In this document: positions 50,017 to 59,074 of the stretch, in pieces | Numbering within the stretch: the first letter of the stretch is position 1 | Layout of the letters: each line of letters starts with the position of its first letter | NCBI RefSeq assembly: GCF_003966225.1 | Contig: NZ_RXNU01000015.1 | Location: 62,001-126,000, forward strand | DNA: 64,000 nt | Direction: 5' to 3' | Source of the DNA: Shewanella canadensis | Lineage (GTDB): Bacteria; Pseudomonadota; Gammaproteobacteria; Enterobacterales; Shewanellaceae | Program-made: the position numbers and the translations under genes | Notes under the pieces: model-generated | The model's input: only the letters and a program-made list of their open reading frames with translations | The model's database searches: none | Told to the model about the DNA's origin: nothing

Positions 50017-53000
50017 ATGCCAAAACGTACAGATATAAAAAGTATTCTTATCCTGGGTGCTGGCCCGATTGTTATCGGACAAGCATGTGAGTTTGATTAC
50101 TCTGGTGCCCAGGCTTGTAAAGCGCTGCGTGAAGAGGGTTACCGAGTCATCCTCGTTAACTCTAACCCTGCAACTATTATGACCGATCCAGAGATGGCCG
50201 ATGCGACTTATATCGAGCCAATTCACTGGGAAGTTGTTCGTAACATTATTGCCAAAGAGCGCCCTGATGCGATTCTTCCGACTATGGGCGGCCAGACTGC
50301 ACTTAACTGTGCACTTGAGCTAGAGAGCAAAGGCGTCCTCGAAGAGTTTAATGTTGAGATGATCGGTGCGACTGCCGATGCGATAGATAAAGCTGAAGAT
50401 CGTAGCCGTTTCGATAAGGCAATGAAAGCCATTGGTCTTGAGTGTCCTCGTGCCGGTATTGCCCACACAATGGCTGAGGCGAATGCCGTAGTGGCAGAGC
50501 TTGGTTTCCCTTGTATTATCCGCCCGTCATTCACCATGGGTGGCAGTGGCGGTGGTATCGCCTACAACAAAGAGGAGTTCGAGGAGATCTGTTCTCAGGG
50601 TCTTGAACTCTCACCGACGAGCGAATTGCTTATCGATGAATCTTTGATTGGTTGGAAAGAGTATGAGATGGAAGTGGTGCGTGATCGCAATGACAATTGC
50701 ATCATCGTCTGTGCTATCGAAAACTTTGATCCTATGGGCGTTCATACCGGTGACTCTATTACGGTCGCCCCAGCACAAACCCTAACTGATAAAGAGTATC
50801 AGCTGATGCGTAATGCATCACTTGCTGTACTGCGTGAGATTGGTGTTGAGACGGGTGGATCAAACGTACAGTTTGGTATCAACCCCGTTGATGGCCGTAT
50901 GGTTATCATCGAGATGAACCCACGTGTATCACGTTCATCTGCACTTGCGTCTAAAGCAACGGGCTTCCCAATCGCTAAAATTGCGGCAAAATTGGCCATT
51001 GGTTATACACTAGATGAACTTAAAAATGATATCACTGGTGGTCATACACCAGCATCATTTGAGCCTGCAATCGATTACGTCGTGACTAAATTACCACGCT
51101 TTAACTTTGAGAAGTTTGCCGGTGCGAATGACCGTCTCACGACTCAGATGAAGTCAGTGGGTGAAGTGATGGCCATTGGCCGTACTTTCCAGGAGTCGCT
51201 ACAAAAAGCCCTTCGTGGCCTTGAAGTTGGCATGAATGGTTTAGACCCGATAATCGATATCGATGAACCAGAAGCTATGTCGCGTATTCGTCATGAGCTT
51301 AAAGAACCGGGCGCCGAGCGTATCTGGTATATTGGCGATGCTTTCCGAGCCGGACTTTCTGTCGATGATATCTTTGGCCTGACCAATATCGACCCATGGT
51401 TCCTTGTTCAGCTTGAAGAGCTGATAAATCTTGAGTCAGAAGTTAAAGACTCTGGTATGTCAGGTTTGAATGAAGGCTTCTTACGTAAGTTAAAGCGTAA
51501 AGGTTTCTCAGATATTCGTCTTTCACTTTTATTGGGTGTTAGCGAATCTGAGATGCGAAAGTTGCGTCACAGACATGAGATATTCCCTGTCTACAAGCGC
51601 GTCGATACTTGTGCTGCTGAGTTCTCAACCGATACGGCTTACATGTACTCTACCTATGAAGAGGAGTGTGAAGCAGCACCATCAAATCGTGACAAGATCA
51701 TGATATTAGGTGGTGGGCCAAACAGAATTGGTCAAGGTATCGAGTTTGATTACTGTTGTGTTCATGCGGCGTTAGCGCTGCGTGACGATGGTTACGAAAC
51801 CATCATGGTGAACTGTAACCCTGAGACTGTATCGACCGATTACGACACTTCAGACAGACTCTATTTTGAGCCTGTTACCCTTGAAGATGTCCTCGAGATA
51901 GTCCGTATTGAAAAGCCGAAAGGTGTTATCGTTCAATACGGTGGCCAGACTCCGCTTAAGCTGGCACGTGAACTCGAAGCCGCCGGTGTGCCGATAATCG
52001 GTACCAGCCCGGATGCGATTGACCGCGCCGAAGATCGTGAACGTTTCCAGCAGGCGATTCAGCGTCTCGAGATGAAGCAGCCAGAAAATGATACGGTAAC
52101 TACGGTTGAAAGTGCGGTTATTTCAGCTGCGCGTATTGGTTATCCATTAGTCGTTCGTCCATCTTATGTACTGGGTGGCCGTGCGATGGAGATTGTTTAT
52201 GATGAGCAGGACTTGCGTCGTTACTTTAACGAGGCGGTCAGCGTATCAAATGCATCACCGGTACTACTGGACCGATTCCTGGATAACGCGATTGAAATTG
52301 ATATCGATGCCGTGTGTGACGGTGAGACCGTTGTTATCGGCTCTATCATGGAGCACATCGAGCAAGCGGGTGTTCACTCGGGAGATTCAGGCTGTTCACT
52401 GCCACCCTATAGCTTAAGTGACGATATTCAAAATCGTATGCGTGAGCAGGTGGGTAAGCTCGCGATGGAGCTTGGCGTTATCGGTTTGATGAATGTCCAG
52501 TTTGCGGTGAAGGATGATGAGATCTATATGATCGAAGTTAATCCACGCGCAGCGCGTACAGTGCCATTTGTCTCTAAAGCGACAGGTGTGCCTTTAGCTA
52601 AGATTGCGGCACGAGTGATGGCAGGTCAAAGCCTTAAGTCACAGAACTTCACCCAGGAGGTTATCCCACCTTATTACTCTGTTAAAGAGGTGGTATTGCC
52701 TTTCAACAAGTTCCCAGGTGTGGATCCTCTGCTTGGCCCTGAGATGCGCTCAACCGGTGAAGTGATGGGAGTTGGTGAAACGTTTGCCGAAGCCTATGCT
52801 AAGGCTCAACTTGGTGCCACCAGCGAAGTACCTAAGTCTGGCCGCGCGTTATTGTCTGTTCGGAACAGTGATAAGGCACGTGTTGTCGATTTAGCGGCTA
52901 AGTTAATTGGCTTAGGTTATGAGATCGACGCGACCCACGGTACCGCAGTTGTACTAGGTGAAGCGGGTATCAATCCTCGTCTGGTTAACAAGGTACATGA

Positions 53001-53235
53001 AGGTCGTCCACACATTCTTGACCGTATAAAGAATGATGAGTACACCTACATAGTTAACACCACCGAAGGTCGTCAGGCGATTGAAGATTCACGCCAGTTG
53101 CGTCGTGGTGCCTTGAGATACAAGGTTAACTACACGACAACCTTGAATGCTGCGTTTGCGACCTGTATGGCTCACTCGGCAGATGATCGTAGTAATGTAA
53201 ACTCTGTGCAAGAATTGCATCGTAAAATTAAGTGA
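50017..53235 (+). CDS. carB: Carbamoyl-phosphate synthase large subunit
   Basis: A 1072-residue protein with two homologous ATP-grasp halves (about 1-400 and 555-935), an oligomerisation region (about 400-550) and a C-terminal allosteric domain. KSILILGAGPIVIGQACEFDYSG and KIMILGGGPNRIGQGIEFDYCC are the paired ATP-site starts. It makes carbamoyl phosphate from bicarbonate, ammonia and two ATP. Normal length. A strong terminator ends the carAB operon. Confidence 0.98.
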   Translation: MPKRTDIKSILILGAGPIVIGQACEFDYSGAQACKALREEGYRVILVNSNPATIMTDPEMADATYIEPIHWEVVRNIIAKERPDAILPTMGGQTALNCALELESKGVLEEFNVEMIGATADAIDKAEDRSRFDKAMKAIGLECPRAGIAHTMAEANAVVAELGFPCIIRPSFTMGGSGGGIAYNKEEFEEICSQGLELSPTSELLIDESLIGWKEYEMEVVRDRNDNCIIVCAIENFDPMGVHTGDSITVAPAQTLTDKEYQLMRNASLAVLREIGVETGGSNVQFGINPVDGRMVIIEMNPRVSRSSALASKATGFPIAKIAAKLAIGYTLDELKNDITGGHTPASFEPAIDYVVTKLPRFNFEKFAGANDRLTTQMKSVGEVMAIGRTFQESLQKALRGLEVGMNGLDPIIDIDEPEAMSRIRHELKEPGAERIWYIGDAFRAGLSVDDIFGLTNIDPWFLVQLEELINLESEVKDSGMSGLNEGFLRKLKRKGFSDIRLSLLLGVSESEMRKLRHRHEIFPVYKRVDTCAAEFSTDTAYMYSTYEEECEAAPSNRDKIMILGGGPNRIGQGIEFDYCCVHAALALRDDGYETIMVNCNPETVSTDYDTSDRLYFEPVTLEDVLEIVRIEKPKGVIVQYGGQTPLKLARELEAAGVPIIGTSPDAIDRAEDRERFQQAIQRLEMKQPENDTVTTVESAVISAARIGYPLVVRPSYVLGGRAMEIVYDEQDLRRYFNEAVSVSNASPVLLDRFLDNAIEIDIDAVCDGETVVIGSIMEHIEQAGVHSGDSGCSLPPYSLSDDIQNRMREQVGKLAMELGVIGLMNVQFAVKDDEIYMIEVNPRAARTVPFVSKATGVPLAKIAARVMAGQSLKSQNFTQEVIPPYYSVKEVVLPFNKFPGVDPLLGPEMRSTGEVMGVGETFAEAYAKAQLGATSEVPKSGRALLSVRNSDKARVVDLAAKLIGLGYEIDATHGTAVVLGEAGINPRLVNKVHEGRPHILDRIKNDEYTYIVNTTEGRQAIEDSRQLRRGALRYKVNYTTTLNAAFATCMAHSADDRSNVNSVQELHRKIK

Positions 53236-53253
53236 TATTAATTGCTTAATTAC

Positions 53254-53279
53254 AAAAGGCCGCGTTTGCGGCCTTTTTT
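53254..53279 (+). terminator. Rho-independent terminator after carB
   Basis: AAAAGGCCGC pairs with GCGGCCTTTT around GTTT, T tract after it. The remaining 270 bp to greA show no gene. Confidence 0.93.
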
Positions 53280-53547
53280 GTCTTTGTTTGAAACTGATCG
53301 TTTGGATAAATTTTATGGTGAACTTGTGATTCAACTATTTTTTTGAGATGGTTTTAGCTTGTTTGCATCGAGAGTACTGGAATCTGTTTAAAAGGTTAGG
53401 TAGGCTGATAGATTGATTTATAACGATCGGTATTAGCCGATGGCATAGAAGGCGTTCAGCGTATAGAATGGCCTTATTATAGTATTTAGACCTGTGGACT
53501 CGAAGTCTGCATGGCGGCTTTTGTTTTAAAGGAGACGAAAGAGGATT

Positions 53548-54024
53548 ATGAACAAGGTTCCGATGACAGTTGTTGGTGCAGAGCGACTGCGTAAAGAATT
53601 AGATTATTTAAAGTTCGAAAAGCGTCCTGTAATTGCTCAGGCAATTGGTGAAGCGAGAGAGCTTGGCGATCTGAAGGAAAATGCCGAATATCATGCCGCA
53701 CGTGAAGAGCAAGGTTTGTGTGAAGCCCGTGTACGCGATATTGAAGGTAAACTCTCTAACGTGCAGATCATCGATGTGACTAAAATGCCAAACACCGGCC
53801 GCATCATTTTCGGTACAACGGTGACAATTTTAAACATTGATACCGATGTTGAAGTGACTTACCGCATTGTTGGTGAAGATGAAGCCAATATCAAAGAGAA
53901 CCTTATTTCGGTAAGCTCACCTATTGCCCGCGGCTTGATCGGTAAAAATCTTGATGATGAAGTTAATATCGCCACACCAGGTGGTATTACCGAGTATGAG
54001 ATCACCGCTGTAGAATATATTTAA
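53548..54024 (+). CDS. greA: Transcription elongation factor GreA
   Basis: A 158-residue protein: N-terminal coiled coil (AERLRKELDYLKFEKRP to about residue 75, with the acidic tip DLKENAEYHAAREEQG) and C-terminal FKBP-like domain. It enters the secondary channel of RNA polymerase and triggers cleavage of backtracked RNA. An AAAGGAGA ribosome-binding site lies about 14 bp upstream and a closer GAGG at about 5 bp. Monocistronic with its own terminator. Confidence 0.97.
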   Translation: MNKVPMTVVGAERLRKELDYLKFEKRPVIAQAIGEARELGDLKENAEYHAAREEQGLCEARVRDIEGKLSNVQIIDVTKMPNTGRIIFGTTVTILNIDTDVEVTYRIVGEDEANIKENLISVSSPIARGLIGKNLDDEVNIATPGGITEYEITAVEYI

Positions 54025-54040
54025 TCCTTAAAATATTATT

Positions 54041-54070
54041 AAAAAAAACCGCTAATATAGCGGTTTTTTT
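54041..54070 (+). terminator. Rho-independent terminator after greA
   Basis: AAAAAAAACCGC pairs with GCGGTTTTTTT around TAATATA. Confidence 0.9.
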
Positions 54071-54180
54071 GTATCCGTTTTACCTTTGTCATCCGGTGAA
54101 CATGGTGAAAAATTAATTTGTTTCTGATTGCTACACTCTCTATCATATATCCCTTATATAACTTTATTTCAGGGGCGAGA

Positions 54181-54666
54181 GTGCTGGCTTATTTGCGTTT
54201 TGGATTAATCATATTGTTCATAGGGGGAATTTTTCTGACCCCTGTGTCGGCTGGTTGTTCCGAAAACGTTAATTTAAACCATGATGTTCAGCAATCTAAT
54301 TTGGATAACCGGGTGCTTACCAGCCTCGCAGTTCAATCTGGTTCGGACAAACCGCTACTCGGACATGACGGCTCAAACCAGAACCGAGCTCACAGCCAAG
54401 ATCATGATGATTCAAGGTTCGTTCCGCTCATCTCACAACGGTTCATCAGTTTTGCTCAGCATGATCCTTTGCAGAGTAAGCCCGATTATCTACTTGCCTT
54501 CGAATTTGTATCACCGCCAACCCCCTCCTTTAGCATTGGCTATCGTATTGACCTACCAACAACATTAGATTGGTCCCTCCACATAGGGACAGCGCCATCC
54601 AGAGTTTCGGGGTGGAAAGAGTCCAATCTCTTGTATCGTTTTTTGCAAACGACCTCATTTAGCTAG
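54181..54666 (+). CDS. Exported hypothetical protein
   Basis: A 161-residue protein without recognised family. Starting at GTG 54181 gives a clear signal peptide (LAYLRFGLIILFIGGIFLTPVSAG) behind an AGGGGCGAGA ribosome-binding site; the frame itself is open to a TTG at 54118. The mature part is hydrophilic with several His and Asp near the N-terminal end (LLGHDGSNQNRAHSQDHDD) and a Pro-rich segment later, which may bind metal, as inference. Its stop codon directly abuts the left end of a MITE-like element, so the original 3' end may have been altered. Located between greA and secD. Confidence 0.6.
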   Translation: MLAYLRFGLIILFIGGIFLTPVSAGCSENVNLNHDVQQSNLDNRVLTSLAVQSGSDKPLLGHDGSNQNRAHSQDHDDSRFVPLISQRFISFAQHDPLQSKPDYLLAFEFVSPPTPSFSIGYRIDLPTTLDWSLHIGTAPSRVSGWKESNLLYRFLQTTSFS

Positions 54667-54936
54667 TAATACCAGTCCTACTAAATATGTGATCTTTCAG
54701 CGGGAGTTCAAAACACTGTAGGCAAGACGGATGTTTGAAGCTAATAGTTATTCTATATCGAAAGCATCTAACGCAGCATACAGTGTTTTGAAACCCGCAC
54801 TATGTGAGCCTCCCAGGCATTCCACTTCAGCGTTGCATTGACTTAAAAGGGAATAGCCATTTCCTCATCAATGCGCCTTGAATTGAAAGGCCTGAATGGC
54901 TCTGAACTGATCACCAATTTAGTGAGATTGGTATTA
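54667..54936. mobile_element. MITE-like non-autonomous element, copy 2 (270 bp)
   Basis: Ends are TAATACCAGTCCTACTAAAT and ATTTAGTGAGATTGGTATTA, inverted at 17 of 20 positions. The body matches 6769-7098 with about 50 bp missing. The element begins at the base after the preceding gene's stop codon. After it, an AAGCCA/TGGCTT hairpin near 54945 and AT-rich sequence lead to secD; no gene is seen in the 416-bp gap. Confidence 0.72.
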
Positions 54937-55082
54937 GCTTAACTAAGCCACTTTTTTGATGGCTTGATTCTATTGTCTTTTTGCCTTTATAGCATTCGAA
55001 TTAGGAATGCCATTTTCTGTGTCTGACCCACGGTAAAAAGAGAATTTTATAGTGCTTAGCAAATATAAAATGAGCAAGAAAC

Positions 55083-56897
55083 ATGAGAAAACAAAGTAAT
55101 AACAAAATATTAAATCACTATTCGGTGTGGAAGTATGTGGTGCTGGTGATAACTTTTATCATCATGCTTTTCAGTGCATTACCAACCTTGTATGGAGAAG
55201 ATGCGGCGATTCAAGTCGGTGCTAAAGCTGGCTTAAATCTGACACCTCAGGCCCTCAATAGAGTCTTGGTGGATGAAGGGATCCAAGTTAAGAGGATCAC
55301 CCAAACAGGTCACGAAATGGTTATCGTACTCGAGCAAGAAGCTCAAATGAGCCAGGTTAAAGCCCTTTTACATAACAGGGTTGAGGATGATTCACAGCTG
55401 ACACTCGCCTTAGCCCCTGCGGCTCCTGAGTGGCTACTTTCCATGGGGTTTACACCGATTAAACTTGGGCTTGATCTTCGTGGTGGAGTGCAGTTTTTGT
55501 TGGATGTCGAGGTCGAACCTGTATACCAGCTACATTATGACGCCTTGGTCGATTCTGTCCGCCAGTTTACCCGTATGCAGGGCTTAAATGGTGTCGGTGT
55601 CCGCCTGGACAGTGAGCTGGGTGTTGTCATCACTATGCAGGATGCTCGCCACAGAGGAGACATCAGACAGTTCATTAAAACTAATTATCCGATTTGGCAG
55701 GTAACGAACTTAGAGAATAGCTCTCTGAAGGCTGATTTTAAGCCGGACGAGAAGGTTAAAATTCGCGATCTCACAGTAAAGCAGAACTTGCAGATCATGC
55801 GCAGCCGAATCGAGCAGCTGGGGATCACCGAAGCCTTAGTTCAGCGTCAGGGGGAGCACAGGATTAGAATCGAACTGCCGGGTGTTCAGGATCCGGCAGC
55901 GGCAAAGAGTGTTATTGGCGCAACGGCGAGCCTGGCTTTTTATGAAGTGAAAGATGCCGGATCGGTAAACGCTAAAATCTTAAAGGATAAATCAGAACTT
56001 CCTGTTTATGTGGCCAGAAAGCCGGTACTCGGTGGGGAGCATATTGTCGATGCCAGGGCGAGCCTGGGAGAGATGGGGATGCCTGAGGTGGTGATCCATC
56101 TGGATCGAGCCGGTGGAAAAGTGATGTCCGACTTCTCTCGTGACAATATCGGTAAGCCGATGGCGACATCCTATAGCGAATACAGCCGTGATGAGCAAGG
56201 CAAGGTGACTCACAGTACTGAGGTTATCAGTGTTGCGACGATTCAATCCCAACTTGGCGATCGCTTTAGCATTACCGGGGCAGGTGATTATTCACAGGCG
56301 CAGCAGTTAGCACTATTACTTCGGGCCGGCTCTATGACCGCGCCGGTTACCATAGTAGAGGAACGCGCCATTGGGCCTAGTCTCGGTGCGGAAAATATCA
56401 CGAATGGATTTTCTGCCTTGGCTCTGGGAATGGCGATGACCTTGGTCTTTATGGGGTTCTGGTATCGCCGCTTAGGCTGGGTTGCCAATGTGGCTCTGAT
56501 TTCCAATATGGTGATTTTATTTGGCTTGCTGGCATTAATACCCGGCGCCGTGTTAACCCTACCGGGTATCGCTGGTTTAGTGTTAACCGTGGGAATGGCG
56601 GTCGATACCAATGTACTTATCTTCGAGCGAATAAAGGATAAATTAAAGGAGGGAAGAGGCTTTGCTCACGCAATCGACCGAGGTTTTGATAGCGCAGTGT
56701 CGACAATTTTTGATGCTAATTTTACCACTATGATCACCGCAGTAGTGCTCTATTCAATAGGAAACGGACCCATTCAAGGCTTTGCTTTAACCTTAGGGCT
56801 TGGGCTGCTAACCAGCATGTTCACAGGGATTTTCGCTTCTCGAGCATTGATTAATTGGGTATATGGACGTGACTTTAGCCGCGATGTGAAGGTGTAA
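55083..56897 (+). CDS. secD: Protein translocase subunit SecD
   Basis: A 604-residue inner-membrane protein: helix 1 (about 17-37), a large periplasmic P1 domain and a cluster of five helices at the C-terminal end. IKLGLDLRGGVQFLLDVEV is the D1/D2 motif, and NVLIFERIKDKLKEGRGF the D5-type region after MAVDT. With SecF it uses the proton gradient to assist late steps of Sec export. It lacks the usual yajC/tgt neighbours, so this may be a second secDF set. Confidence 0.93.
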   Translation: MRKQSNNKILNHYSVWKYVVLVITFIIMLFSALPTLYGEDAAIQVGAKAGLNLTPQALNRVLVDEGIQVKRITQTGHEMVIVLEQEAQMSQVKALLHNRVEDDSQLTLALAPAAPEWLLSMGFTPIKLGLDLRGGVQFLLDVEVEPVYQLHYDALVDSVRQFTRMQGLNGVGVRLDSELGVVITMQDARHRGDIRQFIKTNYPIWQVTNLENSSLKADFKPDEKVKIRDLTVKQNLQIMRSRIEQLGITEALVQRQGEHRIRIELPGVQDPAAAKSVIGATASLAFYEVKDAGSVNAKILKDKSELPVYVARKPVLGGEHIVDARASLGEMGMPEVVIHLDRAGGKVMSDFSRDNIGKPMATSYSEYSRDEQGKVTHSTEVISVATIQSQLGDRFSITGAGDYSQAQQLALLLRAGSMTAPVTIVEERAIGPSLGAENITNGFSALALGMAMTLVFMGFWYRRLGWVANVALISNMVILFGLLALIPGAVLTLPGIAGLVLTVGMAVDTNVLIFERIKDKLKEGRGFAHAIDRGFDSAVSTIFDANFTTMITAVVLYSIGNGPIQGFALTLGLGLLTSMFTGIFASRALINWVYGRDFSRDVKV

Positions 56898-56898
56898 T

Positions 56899-57819
56899 AT
56901 GAATATTAATACTAATAGAATGAACAGACTAACAAAATGGCGCTACTTTTCGAGCTGTATCTCTCAGGCCTTAATGATTATTTCCCTGGCGGTAATTTCT
57001 GTCAAAGGGTTTAATTGGGGACTGGATTTTACCGGCGGTGTGGTTACAGAAGTCCGTATGGACAGTGATATTAAAGCGAACCAAATCCAAAGCTTGTTGG
57101 GAGAAGTGTCCGAACAGGAGGTGAGTGTTATCTCGGCTGGTGAACCCGGACGCTGGGTATTGCGGTATAGTCAGGCGGAAACCTCGGGGGATGTGAGCGC
57201 TAACGCCTTGGATATTGAGCAGGTGCTAATCCCGTTACAGAGTGGTGTTGAGGTACTTAATTCGAGCATCGTTGGCCCTCAAATTGGTCAGGAGTTAGCA
57301 GAGCAGGGCGGATTAGCCTTGTTGGTTGCTATGTTATGTATCTTAGGGTATCTGAGTTTTCGGTTCGAGTGGCGCCTTGCCAGCGGAGCGCTATTTGCGC
57401 TGTTTCACGACGTTGTCTTCGTTTTGGCTTTCTTCTCACTGACTCAGATGGAGTTTAATTTAACTGTCCTCGCCGCAGTGTTGGCTATTTTAGGTTATTC
57501 ACTCAACGACTCTATAATTATCGCCGATAGGATTAGGGAGTTATTAACTTCAAAACCTAAGATGGTCATAGCAGATGTGTGTACCAGTGCGGTGAAGGCA
57601 ACTTTCTCGCGGACTATGGTAACCAGTGGTACGACATTGATGACGGTGAGTGCACTGTGGGTGATGGGAGGTGGACCGCTGGAAAGCTTCTCTATTGCGA
57701 TGTTTATCGGAATTTTGACCGGAACCTGGTCATCGATATCGGTGGGAACCTGTTTGCCTGAGCTCTTTGGGGTTAATTCGGAACATTATAAGCTCATGCC
57801 TATACCTGAAACACCATAA
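56899..57819 (+). CDS. secF: Protein translocase subunit SecF
   Basis: A 306-residue inner-membrane protein with six helices and one periplasmic loop; GFNWGLDFTGGVVTEVRM and the LGYSLNDSIIIADRIRELL segment are family signatures. It pairs with SecD to form the accessory translocase. The genes are 1 bp apart and surely co-expressed; a strong terminator follows, separating them from the converging yhbY gene. Confidence 0.94.
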   Translation: MNINTNRMNRLTKWRYFSSCISQALMIISLAVISVKGFNWGLDFTGGVVTEVRMDSDIKANQIQSLLGEVSEQEVSVISAGEPGRWVLRYSQAETSGDVSANALDIEQVLIPLQSGVEVLNSSIVGPQIGQELAEQGGLALLVAMLCILGYLSFRFEWRLASGALFALFHDVVFVLAFFSLTQMEFNLTVLAAVLAILGYSLNDSIIIADRIRELLTSKPKMVIADVCTSAVKATFSRTMVTSGTTLMTVSALWVMGGGPLESFSIAMFIGILTGTWSSISVGTCLPELFGVNSEHYKLMPIPETP

Positions 57820-57842
57820 AGCGGAAGCATTGATAGGGACAA

Positions 57843-57877
57843 AAAAAAGAGCCACTGAATTTCAGTGGCTCTTTTTT
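57843..57877. terminator. Terminator after secF
   Basis: A 17-bp near-perfect stem, GAGCCACTGAA with TTCAGTGGCTC flanked by A and T tracts, usable from both sides although yhbY ends 130 bp further on. Confidence 0.92.
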
Positions 57878-58008
57878 ATCTTTAACTCTGACTGTTTATT
57901 TCTCAGGAAGGAGTGAAATAAACAATTAGTGTCTTTCTCAAATCAGGTTAACGCAGAGATATTCTCTGTATTATTACCGTGACTGGAGACGACCATGTTC
58001 AAAAAAGA

Positions 58009-58308
58009 TTACTTTGCTTTTGGAATAGCAATTTTCATCTCTTCAGATTGACGAAATAGTACTAACACGTGACCGATAAGCTGTACTTTTACAGCTTGAG
58101 TTTCACGAATAATGGCATCAACGATTGCATTTTTTAGCTCTCTGTCACCAGAAGCTACTTTCACTTTGATCAGCTCGTGATGAGTGAGTGCACTATCAAT
58201 TTCCGCCAGTACACCTTCAGTCAGACCATTGGAACCAAGCATCACTACTGGCTTTAAATTGTGCGCTAAGCCTTTTAAGTGCTGTTTTTGTTTGGTTGTT
58301 AAGTTCAT
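58009..58308 (-). CDS. yhbY: Ribosome-associated RNA-binding protein YhbY
   Basis: A 99-residue single CRM-domain protein. LTTKQKQHLKGLAHNLKPVVMLGSNGLTEGVLAEID holds the GxxG RNA-binding loop and closely resembles E. coli YhbY, which binds pre-50S ribosomal particles. Start is the ATG at 58308, giving MNLTTKQ; three further in-frame codons lie upstream. Divergent from rlmE, the classical arrangement in gammaproteobacteria. Confidence 0.94.
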   Translation of the reverse strand: MNLTTKQKQHLKGLAHNLKPVVMLGSNGLTEGVLAEIDSALTHHELIKVKVASGDRELKNAIVDAIIRETQAVKVQLIGHVLVLFRQSEEMKIAIPKAK

Positions 58309-58399
58309 TTCTACCAACTTTATGCTGAGTTACTGTTGAAAAAACGCTATTCTACCCTTATATAGTCTTTATGTAACTCTCATTTGTTGCGGATTTTGA

Positions 58400-59029
58400 A
58401 TGTCAGGTAAAAAACGAACAGCGAGTTCCTCACGTTGGATGCAGGAACATTTTGACGATCACTATGTCAAATTAGCTCAAAAACGGGGATTTCGTTCGCG
58501 AGCCGCGTTTAAAATTGAAGAAATTCAAGAGAAAGATAAATTAATTCGACCGGGGATGACTGTGGTCGATTTAGGGGCTGCCCCTGGTGGTTGGTCCCAA
58601 GTTGCCGTTAAACTAGCAGGAGACAATGGTAAAGTTATCGCTTGTGATATTTTACCTATGGACCCAATTGTTGGTGTCGACTTTCTTCAGGGTGATTTTA
58701 GAGAGGAAAAGGTGCTCGATGCTTTGCTTACCCGAGTGGGGGATGCGAAAGTCGATGTTGTCTTATCTGACATGGCACCTAATATGAGTGGTACTGGCGG
58801 GGTCGATCAGCCTCGAGCCATGTATTTGGTTGAATTAGCATTAGACATGTGTCATCAAGTTTTGGCACCTAACGGTTGTTTTGCTGTAAAAGTCTTTCAG
58901 GGGGAGGGCTTTGAAGAGTACATGAAGTCAGTTAGAGAGGCGTTTAAAACCGTCAAAACACGTAAGCCAGACTCTTCGCGAGCTCGTTCGCGCGAAGTCT
59001 ATCTTGTGGCGACAGGGTATAAGTTGTAG
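58400..59029 (+). CDS. rlmE: 23S rRNA 2'-O-ribose U2552 methyltransferase RlmE
   Basis: A 209-residue SAM-dependent methyltransferase of the FtsJ/RrmJ family, which acts on U2552 of 23S rRNA in the 50S subunit. The SAM motif [15 protein letters not shown] and the catalytic K-D-K-E residues ([15 protein letters not shown] and the C-terminal glutamate in SREVYLV) are visible. In many bacteria it is followed by ftsH, as here (45 bp apart). Confidence 0.96.
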
Positions 59030-59074
59030 TACCCTAACGTCAGTAATCGCAAGACTCTATGAGGTCTAGTAATT

